Source: Tolypeutes matacus (taxonomy: Eukaryota > Chordata > Mammalia > Cingulata > Chlamyphoridae). Taken from it: a stretch of 64,000 nucleotides of DNA. The notes beneath the pieces were generated by a model, which was not told the DNA's origin, made no database searches, and saw only the letters and a program-made list of their open reading frames with translations. Made by a program: the position numbers and the translations under genes. The stretch covers positions 1,612,844 through 1,676,843 of the forward strand of contig JAKSZT010037276.1 in assembly GCA_026826555.1 (NCBI GenBank), given 5' to 3'. Below, piece after piece: positions 39,401 through 52,109 of this stretch (position 1 is the stretch's first letter; every line of letters starts with the position of its first letter).

Positions 39401-42167
39401 CCTACCGTGGTGGAATATTTCTTACCAAACATGAAAATATGTCAAACCTTGTTCCCCACAGCCATTTACAAAACTATATGTCAAAATTCATTTTCCATGC
39501 CCTGCCTCCACCATGTGTGGGGAGTTGTGTGTACTTTTTGTATCTCTTTTAAACACTCTTGTGTTTTAATTTTTTCCACATAGTGGTGATTTGACCAGTG
39601 GATATTTTTTCCTTTTACTTCTTATTTTGAGAATTAGAGCTTAGTTTCTTTTCTCCAGAATTCCATTCTTCTCTTCCTTTTCCAATTTTAGCACTGCCTT
39701 CTGTCATGTTGCTGTCTTTCCAAAAGAGCCCATTCTCCATTCCACAGAGCTCCAAATAATTTGTCTGTGGCATTGTTTGTGCAACACCCACCTAAGAACC
39801 CTTCAGTGGAGGAGCAGAAAAAAGACGTGCCAGGCCATATCCCAGGAAGCACTTCTTGGATGTTTTTCCTGGCTCACCAACGGCAGGATGTTGGTGATTC
39901 AAGCTTTCCAAGTTACACCAGAGGGAGTTCTGTGGAATCTAGGGCTGGAATTTCAATTTCCTGTTACTTGAAAAGGCTAACCATTGCATTAAATGGGATA
40001 TATCAGGTGGATGGTGACTTTTGATAATGTTGGCTCTTCATTGAGAAGACAAAACTTGCTCATTTTATACTCCTTGATCCCTCTGCCCTTGTTTCCAATG
40101 CTCTGAGTGTCCCTTGTTTAAAATACTCTGGTTTTCCAAGTGCTTTTGTTATGTGTCTGAATTTATGCCACTAAGATGTGTGCAATTCCCAAAAAAGAAT
40201 TTTTACTCAGAAAGAATGAATGCCTTGAGGGAAATAGCATGATTTAAAAAAATTATTTCATTCCTACAGATCATTATGTCCCAATGTTTGATGTGGAATA
40301 TAATAAATAGAATGATTTTAAAAAGTTATTCCATCATCTCAGACTACTTATTTTCCTTTATAAGTGTTTTTGCCTTATTATTCCTTTCTTATTATGGTTC
40401 TTTCAAATCTAATCTAACCTTACATTCCCTTTTAAATTTAACAATTTCTTTAGTCTAATTTCCATTTCAGTTTATAATTTTACATTGAAGACATATTCAT
40501 CAGCCTTAAAAAGCCATTCATCGTATACTTTGTCCACATGATTGTGTATAGAGCACATATCAATAAAATTGATAGACAACCCCCCAAAAATATTCAACCA
40601 GCAAATCACCTATGCTTGGCAGTGTCAAAAAAGGATTGAAAAGGGAATAACTTCTTTATTCACCTCATTTTTTTTCTTTTTATAATTATCATAGGAATTT
40701 TGAAAAGGTATAATAAAGATTGAAGAGATAAATGCACACCTCTGTGAATCTACAAAACATCAGGGAATATACACAAGGAATCAATAAGATATTGGTTTAA
40801 TATGTATCAATAAAAGAGATTTCTTTTTAAATAGAGGGAATGTCAAGACATGTACACACAAGTTGAGTGGTGGATCATAGTTATTAGGAATGTTTGAACG
40901 ATGCACTCTCCAAGTTTCAAAAAATGAATCTCTTTTCATTTTCCTGCAAGGGATGTGTGAATAGGTCCCCTGTAAGTTCTTATGACCCTTGAGATTGTAA
41001 GATCATGAGTGTGCTCTACTCCTCAAGTTTATGTATGCTCATCAATGAACCATATCCATCACTAAAAAATAGATTGACAGAATTGTTGGCCAGAGTGAAA
41101 CATGAAGGTTTGGAATTACCTTTTTCTCTAAAGAGGTATTTATTTTGTTTTTCCTCATTGCTGGTCTCTATAATCATGGGTGCATAGAATCGAGGGCAGT
41201 ACCCTGTCCTTGATGGCTTAGTTCCTTGACTTTATGAACTGTTCATCTCCACAATGATATTCTTGGATAGTTGAGTCCCTCTTTGTAAACTTGTGGCCAT
41301 TCCATTGCTTTTTCTCCCCTTGATATGGGAAGGGGATCTCACAAGTTGTAGGAGAAATTGTGAGATTTGGAGCTGTTTGTCTTCTGTGTTCCTGCTTTTT
41401 TGTTTGTGTATCTGTGGATTCTGTTTTCATTTTAAGAATGAGGTTGATTTTATTTCCAAAACTTCCTGAAAAATTACAATATGACCCATGAGAAGTGATT
41501 TTTATATGGATAACTGCATCACATACCCTTCACTTGAGAACAACCCAAAGAAGTCCAGAAAATCAGGAATGGTTTCCTTGAAACAACACCTGTAGCCTTC
41601 TAACCATTCAGTATACAATGGAGAAGTCATGTAAAAAGATCTCCTCTGAATTATCATCTGAAAATAATGATTATTCAAAAATGGAGGAATCACTGAGAAG
41701 CATTCTGTTTCCTCCAATGTTTATTCTCTAAATTAGTGTAGTTTAATATTATTTCATATATTAATAGGAAGAAAATCTGTTCCAAAAATTTTTGTGAAAA
41801 AACATTCCACATGAAGTCACAACATTGAAGCCCCTTATATTTAAAAAGCTTGTTGTTTAAAAGGGTTAAGTATTCGCTTTTACAATTAGCATTCTCAGAG
41901 CAAATATTCTTTCTCTCCTACTAAAGGTTTATTTGTAGAAAATAATTGATATTTAACCATTCTTTTAAAATCTGCTTTTCACTGAGAACTTTAAAATTTT
42001 TTCTTTATTTTAAATCCACAAAATTTGTCAGTTAGAGAATGTCCTCTTAATCTGAGCTATATCTTGTTTTCACCATCAAACCTCTACAAACTTGTGTTTG
42101 TAAATATATATTTCTTAACTGTATCTGTAAATTAACAAAATAAGTGCAATACTCATAGCACTTTCCT
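39401..42167 (+). repeat. Macrosatellite unit U12
   Basis: 2,767 bp; the first bases of the anchor are lost in the deletion joint. It shares private variants with U17 (CCCCACAGCCATT, TGGGGAGTTGTGTGTAC, CTCCTTGAT, TTTCCAATGCTCTGAG). It carries a fully open 110-codon frame. Confidence 0.9.
39692..40024 (+). other. Recurrent exon-like open frame, U12 copy (110 codons, TGA)
   Basis: Opens after TTCCTTTTCCAATTTTAG and ends with the same TGA as in U1, U15 and U16. Includes VALFVQHPPKNPSVEEQKKD and RLTIALNGIYQVDGDF. Unknown function, possibly none. Confidence 0.35.
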
Positions 42168-43342
42168 CCAGCATCCCACTACACTGTGATGGAATATTTC
42201 TTACTGAACATGATAAAATGTCAGAACATTTTTCCCACACCTACCAACAATACTATATGTTCAAAATTCATTTTCCATGCCCTGTCTTCACCATGTCTGA
42301 ATAGTTGTGTGTACGTGTTGTGTCTGTTTTAAACACTCTTGTGTTTTATTTTTTTTAATATACTGGTGAGTTGACCAGTGGATATTTTTTCCTTTTACTT
42401 CTAATTTTGTGTATTAGAGCTTAGTTTCTTTTCTCCAGGGTTCCATTTTCTCCTCTTTCTTTTCCAATTTTAGCAGTGCCTTCTGTCATGTTGCTATCTT
42501 TTCCAAAGAGCTCATTCTCCATTCCCAGAGCTCCAAATAAGTTATCTGCGGCATTGTTCGTGGAGCACCCACCTAAGGACCCTTCAGTGGAGGAGTAGTA
42601 TTTAGACGTGCCCGGCCATTTCGTAGGAATCGCTTCTTGGACGTTTTACCTACCTCACCAACGGCAATATCACCCTGACTTTAGCTTTCTAATTTACACC
42701 AGGTGGAGCCCTTTGGAATCCGGAGACAGAATTTCAATTTCATGTTACTTGAAAAGACTATCCATTGCATTAAATGGGATGTATCAGGTTGCTGGTGACT
42801 TTTGATAATGTTGACCCTTCATTGAGATGGCAATACTTGCTCATTCTATGCTCTTTGATTCCTCTGCCCTGGATTTCCATTGCTCTGATGTTCTCTTGTT
42901 TAAAATACTATGGTTTTCCAAGTGATCTAGTTATATGTGGGAATTTAAGCCATTGAATTGTGTGCAATTCCCCCCAAATAATTATTTTCTCAGAAAGGTA
43001 GACGGCCTTGAGGGAAATAGCTTGATAAAAAAATTATTTCATTCGTAGAGATCATTATGATCCAATGTTCAAACTGGAATATAATAAATAGAATTTTATT
43101 GCAATTTATTCCATCATCTATGACTAATCATTTCCCTTTATAAGTATTTGTGCCTTAGTATCCCTTTCTTATTATGAATATATCAAATCTAATCTAACCT
43201 TACACTCCCTTTTAAAATGATCAATTTCTTTAGTTTAATTTTCATTTCAGTTTGTAATTTTACATCGAAGACATTTCCATCAGCTTTAAAAAAGCCATTC
43301 ATTGTTCTCTTTGTCCACATGATGCGGTGTAGAGCACATATC

Positions 43343-43355
43343 AATAAAATCGATA
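43343..43355. repeat. Left target-site duplication of the U4/L1 chimera
   Basis: AATAAAATCGATA here and AATAAAATTGATA at 44847-44859 differ at one base. Both are normal unit sequence at this place. Confidence 0.8.
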
Positions 43356-43410
43356 TAGCCAATGAGGTTTATCCGAGGCATGATTATTGCTAATTGAAAA
43401 CTTTTCCCAA
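43356..43410 (+). pseudogene. RNU4: U4 snRNA fragment (about nt 24-78) at the 5' end of a chimeric retrocopy
   Basis: TAGCCAATGAGGTTTATCCG, then AGGCATGATTATTGC and TAATTGAAAACTTTTCCCAA, match the U4 spliceosomal RNA from about nt 24 to 78, which covers most of the 5' stem-loop and the U6-pairing stem. The only two differences are CGCG to CATG, both typical CpG decay. The next bases belong to an L1 3' tail, with CCAA shared by both partners at the joint (43407-43410). One target-site duplication surrounds both parts, so they inserted together. It has no U4 promoter, 5' end or Sm site and cannot make a working U4. Confidence 0.92.
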
Positions 43411-44846
43411 GTGCCAGCTGGCAACACAACTGGAAAAAGACCTTGAATAAAAGGGGGAAATGGTAAAGACAAATGAGTTCAAGTGGCTAAGAGACTTCAA
43501 AGCGGGTCGGGAGGTCATCCCAGAGGTAACTTTTTTTTTTTTTTTAAGATTTTATTTATTTATTCATTTATCCCCCCCCTTGCTGCTTGTGCTCACTGGG
43601 TCAGCTAACCACGCCGTGCAGGCGGGCTTGCCTTCACCAGGAGGCCCCAGGAACTGAACCCGGGGCCTCCCATATGGTAAACGGGAGTCCTACTGATTGA
43701 GCCACAGCCGCTTCCCTCCAGAGGTAACTCTTATGCACACCTCAGTAGGAGCTCATAGAACATCTAAGTGCCTATCACCCCACTCACTGGGGTTCCTGAG
43801 AGCTCCGGAGACACCCTGGTCCTATATAAGGGGGGATAGCCCCAGAGACTGATGCCTTATCAGTGGGTTCTATTTTGGAATCTGTGCTCCTGAGAGTGAC
43901 AGAATTAGACTCAAATAAGTCCTCCCTGCACATGGTTCACCAGTCCCTTCTATTCAAACCTACATGTGATGCTGGAGTTTCTTAGGTATACTTCCAGAGA
44001 CTGGAGCCTTCCGCCTACCTATGTGCCAGGTGTGCATGAAACCTAGGTGGAGCTGCAACTCCTACCCTACAGCTCAATGGACTCATCCAAGTCACCTGGT
44101 GAGGAGACAACGATGGGCAATGGCCATCCCAGGGAATGGAGAGGGCCTGCATCTGCAGGCAGGATCATCCCACCCACCATATCCATGGGTTATAAGCCCT
44201 CTCTCACTTGGAGTTGGAGTGGACATCACCATCCCAGTCGCCTCTGGATTGGGGGAAGAACTATGGACTAGAGTGGACTTGAGGGTATTCTCTTGCTCAC
44301 ATATGGTGATTCTTGCAATGCAAGAAATTATAACAATGAGGTGGAGCCAGTGGCCACTTGACACTTTTGGGGTAGGGAGGGGATGAGCAGTTGAAATACA
44401 GGGGCTTCTTTGGGAGTTGAAGGTTGTCCTGAGTACTGTTGTGGCAATGGATGTAGGCCATTTTAAATCAGCACACACCACTCAGAACTGAGTGGGAGAG
44501 AGTGTGGTCTACAGTGTGAACTGTGGTCTATGATTGGTGGCAAGGCTCCAGGATGTGTAAGTTCATTGAGGTTGGTGGGCCACACTGTGGGAGATGTATG
44601 TGTTGGATGTGGTGGGAGGTGTGGGAGGTGGGCAACATGGGAATCCCAGTGGGTTCCGTGTAATATTTTAGGTAATCTAAGCACCTCTTAAAATATATGT
44701 ATATATATATATAAAAATAACATTTTTGTAAGCAAATACACATATATGCATATATATTTATATATCATTTTGCAAATGTTTGTATGTATTGTGAGAATTT
44801 TGATTTTTACCCATAAAAAAAAAAAGAAAAAAAAATAATAAAAAAA
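43407..44846 (+). mobile_element. L1 3' tail, part of the U4/L1 chimeric retrocopy
   Basis: Collinear with 3188-4410 of the first L1 from AAGTGCCAGCTGG to the TA-rich stretch and A-tail (44815-44846). A SINE interrupts it at 43532-43717. It lacks ORF2. The 5' truncation point coincides with the switch to U4, as expected when reverse transcriptase changes template during target-primed insertion. Confidence 0.9.
43520..43729 (-). mobile_element. DAS-type SINE, long form, minus strand, with target-site duplication
   Basis: On the minus strand the body starts near 43717 with an A-box-like TGTGGCTCAATCAGTAGG and a B-box-like GGTTCAGTTCC, followed by a tRNA-unrelated part and an A-tail (T-run 43531-43545). 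CCAGAGGTAACT at 43520-43531 and 43718-43729 is an exact 12-bp duplication. The uninterrupted target sequence is seen at the same place in the first L1 (about 3302-3313). It is longer than the SINE at 6918 and of a different subtype. Confidence 0.9.
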
Positions 44847-44859
44847 AATAAAATTGATA
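44847..44859. repeat. Right target-site duplication of the U4/L1 chimera
   Basis: AATAAAATTGATA, one base different from 43343-43355; the macrosatellite resumes with GAAACCCCCC. Confidence 0.8.
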
Positions 44860-46484
44860 GAAACCCCCCAAAAATATTCAAGGTAAACCAGAAAATCACC
44901 TACACTTGGTTGTGCCAAAAAAGGATTGAAAAGGGAATAATTTTTTTATTCATCTGATTTTTCTTACTTTATTATAATAATTATAGGGATTTTGAAATGG
45001 TATATTATCGATTGAACAGATTATGGCACACCTCTGTCAATCTACACAACACCAGGGAATATACAGAAGGAATAAATATGATATTGGTTTGATATAAATC
45101 AAGAAAAGAGATTTCTTTTAAATAAAGAGGGAATGTAAAGACATGTACACACAGCATGAGCAGCAGACAATAGTTATTAGTGGTGTGTGAATGAAGCCCT
45201 CTCCAAGTTTTAAAAAATGAATCACATTTCATTTTCCTGCTGGAGTTGTGTGAATGGGACCCATGTAAGTTGTTATGCCCCTCAAGTTCTTAGATCATGA
45301 GTTTTGCTCTACTCTTCAAGTTTATGTATGCTCATGAATGAACGATATCCATCACTATAAAATATATTGACAGAAAGGTTGGCCAGAGTAAAACATGAAG
45401 GTTTGGAATTACCTTTTTCTCTAAAGAGGTATTCGTTTTGTTTTTCTTCATTGTTGGAGGCTATAATAATGGGTGCATAGAATCAAGGGCGCTACCCTGG
45501 GTATGATGGCTTAGTTCTTTGACTTTCATGGACCGTTCTTCTCCCCCATGATATGTCTGGACAGCTGAGTCACTCTTTGTTAACTTATGAAACAAACCTA
45601 CCATTCCCTTTTTGCCCCTGGATTTGGTCAGGGGCTTTCACAATGTACAGGAGAATTTGTGAGATTTGGAGCTGTTTTTCTTTTCTGTGTTCCTGGGATT
45701 CTGTTTGTGTATCTATGGATTCTGCTTTTTTTTTAAGAATGAGATTTATTTTAATACCAATACTTCCTGTAAAATTACAATATGTCACATAACCAGTGAT
45801 TTTTATATGGATAACTGCATCACGTACTCTGCACTGAAGAACAACCCAAAGAGGTCCAGAAAATCATTATGGTTTTCCTGAAACAATTCCTGGAGACATT
45901 TAATCATTCCATAAACAATGGAGAAGTCATGTGAAAAGATCTCCTCTAAATTATCGATTGATAATAATGATTATTCAAAAATGGAGGCGTCACTGAGAAG
46001 CATTCCTTTTCCTCCAATGATTATTCTCCAAATTAGAGTAGTTTATATTATTTCATAAACAATTAGGAAGAAAATCTTTTCCAAATATTTTTGTGAAAAA
46101 ATTATACCACATGAACTCACACCATTGAAGCTTCTTATATTTAAAAAAGCTTGCTGTTTAAAAGGGTTAAGTATTTCTTTGACAATTAGCATTTTCAGAG
46201 CAGGTGGAAAAGTCCTTTCTCTCTTACTAAAGATTTATTTTTAGACAATAATTGGTATTTAACCATTCATTTAAAATCTGCTTTTCACTGAGTATTTTAA
46301 ATTTTTTCTTTATTTTAAATCCACAAAATTTGCCAATTAGAGAATGTCCTCTTATTCTGAGCTATATCTTGTTTTCACCACCAAACCTCCACAAACTTGT
46401 GTTTGTAAATATATATTTCTTAACTGTATCTGTAAATTAACAAAATATGTATGCACTCGCTCACAATACTCATAGCACTTTCCT

Positions 46485-49298
46485 CCAGCATCCCACTACA
46501 CCGTGGTGGAATATTTCTTACTGAACATGATAAAACATCATGACATTTTACCACGGCTACCGACAGTAGTATATGTTCAAAATTCATTTTCCAAGCCCTG
46601 CCTTCACCATGTCTGGATAGTTGAATGTACATGTTATGTCTGTTTTAAACACTCTTGTGTTTTAATTTTTTTCTCACATACTGGTGAGTTGACCAGTGGA
46701 TATTTTTTCCTTTTACTTCTAATTTTGTGTATTAGAGCTTAGTTTCTTTTCTCCAGGGTTCCATTCTTCCTCTCTTTCTTTTCCAACTTTAGCAGTGCCT
46801 TCTGTCTAGTTGCTATCTTTTCCAAAGAGCCCATTCTCCATTCCCCAGAGCTCCAAATACCTTATCTGTGGTATTGTTCTTGCAACACCCACCTAAGGAC
46901 CCTTCACTGGAGGAGTAGAAAATATATGTTCCCAGCCATTTGCTTGGAAGTGCTTCTTGGATGTTTTCCCTGCCTCACCAAAGGCAATATGACCGTGACT
47001 CTAGCTTTCTAATTTACACCAGGTGGAAATCTTTGGAATCCGGGGACGGAAGTTCAATTTCATGTTACTTGAAAAGGCTATCCATTGCATTAAATGGAAT
47101 GCATCAGGTGTCTGGTGACTTTTGATAATGTTGATCCTTCATTGAGATGACAACACTTGCTCATTCTATGCTCTTTGATTCCTCTGCTCTGGGACTCCAT
47201 TGCTCTCAGGTTCCCTTGTTTAAAATACTATGGTTTTCCAAGTGATCTAGTAATGTGTGGGAATTTAAGCCATTGAGATGTGTGCAATTCCCAAAAAATA
47301 ATTTTTTACTCAGAAAGATTTACTGCCTTGAGGGAAATAGCTTGATAAAAAAAAAATTATTTCATTCCTAGAGATCTTTTTGTCCCAATGTTCAAACTGG
47401 AATATAATAAATAGAATTTTATTTCAATTTATTCCATCATCTCAGACTGATCATTTCCCTTTATAAGTGTTTGTGCCTTAGTATCCCTTTCTTATTATTG
47501 ATTCTATCAAATCTAATCTAACCTTAAACTCCCTTGTAAAATTAACAATTTCTTTAGTCTAATCTCAAGTTCAGTGTATAATTTTACATTGAAGACATTT
47601 TCATCAGCTTTAAAAAAGACATTCATTATTCACTTTGTCTGCATGATGGGGTATAGATCACATATCAATAAAAGTGATAGACAACCACAAAAAATACTCA
47701 AGGCAAACCAGCAAATTCCCGATGCTTGGCTGTGTGAACAAGTGATTGTAAAATAATAATTTCTTTATTCACCTGATTTTTCATTCTTTATTATAATTAT
47801 TATAGTGATTTTGAAAAGGTATAATAACGATTGAAGAGATGATGGCACACCTCTGTGAATCTACAAAACACCAGAGAATATACACAAGTAATAAATATTA
47901 TATTGGTTTAATATGTATCAATAAAAGAGATTTCTTTAAAAATAGAGGGAATGTCAAGACATGTACACACAAGTTGAGTGGCAGATCATAGTTATTAGGG
48001 GTGTTTGAAACATGCCTCTTCAAGTTTTAGAAAATGAATCACATGTCATTTTCCTGCTGGAGATTTGTGAATGGGACCCCTCCTAGTTGATATGCCCCTT
48101 GAGTTTGTGAGATCATAAGATTTGCTCTACTCTTCAAGTTTATGTATGCTTAAGAATGAACGATATCCGTTACTAAAATATAGATTGAGAGAATGGTTGG
48201 TCAGAGTAAATCTTGAAGGTTTGGAATTACCTTTTTCTCTAAAGAGGTATTCATTTTATTTTCTTCATTGTTGGAGTCTATAATCATGGCTGCATAGAAT
48301 CGAGGGCAGTACCCTGCGCTTGATGACTTAGTTCCTTGATTTTTCTGAATCGTTCATCTCCCCCATGATATGCCTGGATAGCTGAGTCCCTCTTTGTCAA
48401 CATGTGGACCCTACCATTGCCTGTTCACCCTTGGATATGGGCAGGGGCTTTCACAAGGTGTAGGAGAAATTGTGAGATTTGGAGCTGTTTTTCTTCTGTT
48501 TTCCTGGGTTTTTGATTGTGTGTCTGTGGATTCTGCTTTCTTTTTAAGAATGAGGTTGATTTTATTTCCAATACTTCCTGAAAAATTACAATATGGCTCA
48601 GGAGCAGTATTTTTCATATGGATAAATGTGTGACATACTGTGCACTCAAGAACAACCCAAAGAGGTCCAGAAAATCAGGAATATTTTTTCTTGAAACAAA
48701 ACCTCAACCCTTCTAACCATTCAGGAAACAATGGAGTATTCATGTAAAAAGATCTCCTCTGAATTATCGATTGAAAATAATGATTATTCAAAAATGGAGG
48801 AAACACTGAGAATCATTTTGTGTCCTCCAATGATTATTCTCCAAATTAGAGTAGTTAAATATTATTTTATAAACTATTAGGAAGTAAATCTGTTCCAAAA
48901 TTTTTTGTGAAAAAAATTTTCCACATGAACTCACAATATTGAAGTCTCTTATGTTTAAAAATCTTGCTATTCAACAGTGTTAAGTGTTTCTTTTACAATT
49001 CGCATTCTCAGGAGAAGGTGGAAAATTTTTTCTATCTTAGTAAAGATTTATATGTAGATGATAATTGATATTTAACCATTATTTTGAAATCTGCTTTTCA
49101 CAGAGTACTTTAAATTGTTTTTCTTCATTTTAAATACACAAAATTTGCCAATTAGAGAATGTCCTCCCAATCTGAGTTCTATCTCGTTTTCACTGCCAAA
49201 TCTCCATGTTCTTTTTTTTTTAATATATATTTCTTAACAGAATCTGTAAATTAACAAAACACTTATGCACTCAGTCACAATACCCAAAGCCCTTTCCA
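46485..49298 (+). repeat. Macrosatellite unit U14
   Basis: 2,814 bp, intact. Subtype B in its middle third and nearly a sister of U13 in the first kilobase. The plus-strand frame is shortened by changes near AGTAGAAAATAT. Confidence 0.92.
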
Positions 49299-49607
49299 CC
49301 AGCATCCCACCAAACTGTGGCAGAATATTTCTTACAGAACCTGATAAAATGTCATGATATTGTTCCCCCAGACCCCCACAATATGTTATGTTCAAATGTC
49401 ATTTTCCATGCCCTGCCTTCACCATGTATGGAGAGTTGTGTGTACTTGTTGTGTCTGTTTCAAACACTCTTGTGTTCTTATTTTGTTTCCACATAGTAGC
49501 GAGTTAACCAGTGGATATTTTTTCCATCTAATTCTAATTTTGGGAATTAAAGCTTAGTTTCTTTTCTCCAGAATTTCATTTTTCTCCTCTTTCTTTTCCT
49601 ATTTTAG

Positions 49608-49940
49608 CAGTGCCTTCTGTCATGTTGCTGTCTTCTCCAAAGAGCCCATTTTCAATTCCCCAGATCTCCAAATAAAATGTATGCAGCTTTCTTTGTGCAA
49701 CACCCACCTAAGAACCCTTCACTGGAAGAGCAGAAAAAAGGCATTTCAGGCCCCTTCCTAGGAAGCCATTCTTGGACGTTTTTCCTGGCTCACCTATGGC
49801 AAGATAACCGTGATTCTATCTTTCTAAGTTACACCAGAGGGAGTCATTTGGAATCCAGGGCTGGAAGTTCAATTTCATGTTACTTGAAAAGGCTATCTAT
49901 TGCATTAAATGGGATGTATCAGGTTGCTGGTGACTTTTGA
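49608..49940 (+). other. Recurrent exon-like open frame, U15 copy (110 codons, TGA)
   Basis: Opens after TTTCTTTTCCTATTTTAG and ends at the shared TGA. Includes FVQHPPKNPSLEEQKKG and SISCYLKRLSIALNGMYQVA. Here an ATG (49677) lies inside the frame. Unknown function, possibly none. Confidence 0.35.
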
Positions 49941-51166
49941 GAATATTCAGTCTTCACTGATATGACAACAATTGCTCATTCTATTTTCATTTATTCCTCT
50001 GCCCTGGGATTCCATTTTCTGAGGTTCCCTGGTTTGAAATACTCTGGTTTTCCTAGTGATCTTGTTATGTGTAGTAATTTATGCCAATGAGATGTGTGGA
50101 ATTCCACAAAAGGAATTTTTTACTCAGAAAAAATGAATACCTTGAGGGAAATAGGATGATAAAAAAAATTATTTCATTCCAAAGAGCATTAGGTCCCAAT
50201 GTTTGACCTGGAATATAATAAATATTTATTATATTTTAATTTATTTCCAACATTTCAGAGTAATTATTTTCCTTTATAAGTGTTTGTGCCTTAGTATCCC
50301 TCTCTTAGTATTAATTCTATCAAATCTAATCTAACCTTACCCTCCCCTTTAAATTAAGAAATTTCTTTAGTGTAATTTCAATTTCAGCTTATAACTTAAC
50401 ATTGAAGAAAGTTTATCAGCTTTAAATAAAACATTCTTTGTTCTATTTGTCCACATGATGGGGTATAGAGCACATATCAATAAAATTGATAGACAACCCC
50501 CCAAAAATATTCAAGGTAAACCAGTAAATCACCTATGCTTGGCAGTGTCAACAAAGGATTGAAAAGGAATAATTTCTTTATTCACCTGATTTTTCTTTCT
50601 ATATTATAATTATTATAGGGATTTTAAAAAGGTATAATAATGAGTAAAGTTGATGGCATACCTCTGTGATTCTACAAAACACCAGGGAATATACACAAGG
50701 AATAAATATGATATTGGTTTAATATGTATCAATAAAAGAGATTTCTTTTAAAAAGAGAGGGAATGTCAAGACATGTACACAAAAGTTGACCCACGGATCA
50801 AAGGTATTAGGGGTGTTTGAACTATGCCCTCTCCAAGTTTTAAAAAATGAATCACATTTCTTTTTCCTGCTAGAGATATATGAATGGGACCACTGTAAGT
50901 TGTTATGCCCCTTGAGTTTGTAAGATCATGAGTTTTGCTCTACTCTTCAAGTTTATGTATGCTCATGAATGAACCATATCCAACATTAAAAAACAGATTC
51001 ACAGAAAGGTTGGCCAGAGTAAAGCATGAAGGTTTGGAATTACCTTTTTCTCTAAAGAGGTATTCATTTTGTTTTTCTTCATTGTTGGAGGCTATAATAA
51101 TGGGTGCATAGAATTGAGGGAGATACCCTGGGCTTGATGGCTTATTTTCTTGACTTTTATAAGCCG

Positions 51167-51532
51167 TTAATATCCTCCAAGATATAATTGGATAGCTGAG
51201 TCTGTCTTTCTCAAGTTGTGGCCCCTACCATTGCCTCTTCTCCCCTGAATGTGTGCACGGGTTTCCCCAAGGTAAAGGATAAATTTTGATGTTGGGGGCT
51301 GTGTGACTTTGGTGTTTCTTGGTTTTGATTGGTGTATCTGGTGGTTCTGCTTTCTTTTTAAGTATGAGTTGCATTTTATTCCAATACTTCCTGAAAAAAT
51401 TACAATATGGCAATAGAGCAGTGATTTATATATGGATAACTGTGTCTCATTCTCTGCACTTGAGAACAACCCAAAAAGGTCCAGAAAATCAGGAATTGGT
51501 TTTTGAAACAAAACCTGGAGCCTACCAACCAT
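51167..51532 (-). other. Recurrent minus-strand open frame, U15 copy (121 codons)
   Basis: Starts VGRLQVLFQKPIPDFLDLFG and contains YKSLLYCHIVIF, bridging a stop seen in the usual unit. No recognisable domain. Confidence 0.28.
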
Positions 51533-52109
51533 TCAGTAAACAATGGAGATGTCATGTAAAAAAGATCTCCTCTGAATTATCGATTGAAAATAATGATCAT
51601 TCAAAAACGGAGTAATCACTGAGAAGCATTCCTTTTCCTCCAATGATTATTCTCCAAATTAGAGTAGTTTAATATTATTTCATAAATTATTAGGAAGCAA
51701 ATCATTTCCAAAAATTTTTGTGAAAAATGTACTCCACATGAACTCACATCATTGAGGTCTCTCATTTTTAAAAAGCTTGCTGTTTAAAAGGGTTAAGTAT
51801 TTCTTTGACAATTAGCATTCTCAGTGTACATGGAAAAATTTGTTCTCTCTTAGTAAAGATTTATTTGTAGATGATAATTGATATTTAAACATCTTTTAAA
51901 ATTTGCTTTTCAATGATTACTTTAAAAATTTTTCTTTTTTTCAATACACAAAATTTGCCAATTATAGAATGTCCTCCTAATCTGAGTTATAACTTGTTTT
52001 AACCATCAAACCACCACATTCTTGTGTTTGAAAAAATATATTTCTTAAAAGAAACTGTAAATTAACAAAACATGTATGCACTGGGTCACAATATTCATAG
52101 CACTTTCCT

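Larger units (their letters stand above)
42168..46484 (+). repeat. Macrosatellite unit U13, split by the U4/L1 retrocopy
   Basis: 4,317 bp; about 2,813 bp without the insertion. Subtype B. It is the closest match to U14 (CCCACTACAC, AACTTGTG, TTAACTGTATCTG, TTTTGTGTATTAGAGC, CAGGGTTCC, CTAAGGACCC), suggesting a recent duplication of one unit. Confidence 0.92.
49299..52109 (+). repeat. Macrosatellite unit U15
   Basis: 2,811 bp, intact. The segment at about 49330-49550 is almost identical to 52140-52360 in U16 (CCCCCAGACCCCCACAAT, GTTTCAAACACTCTTG, CATAGTAGCGAGTTAACC), then similarity drops to the usual level. The part at 49955-50220 pairs with U3. Confidence 0.92.

Noticed and set aside
43356..43410. 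Independent U4 snRNA pseudogene
   Set aside because: There is only one target duplication around U4 plus L1, and the two parts overlap by CCAA at the joint.
44021..44386. 121-codon frame in the second L1 tail
   Set aside because: Not open at the same length in the first copy (3601-3970); ordinary 3' UTR sequence.
44092..44481. 129-codon minus-strand frame in the L1 tail
   Set aside because: The first copy has only 100 codons in the same place, and there is no recognisable domain.
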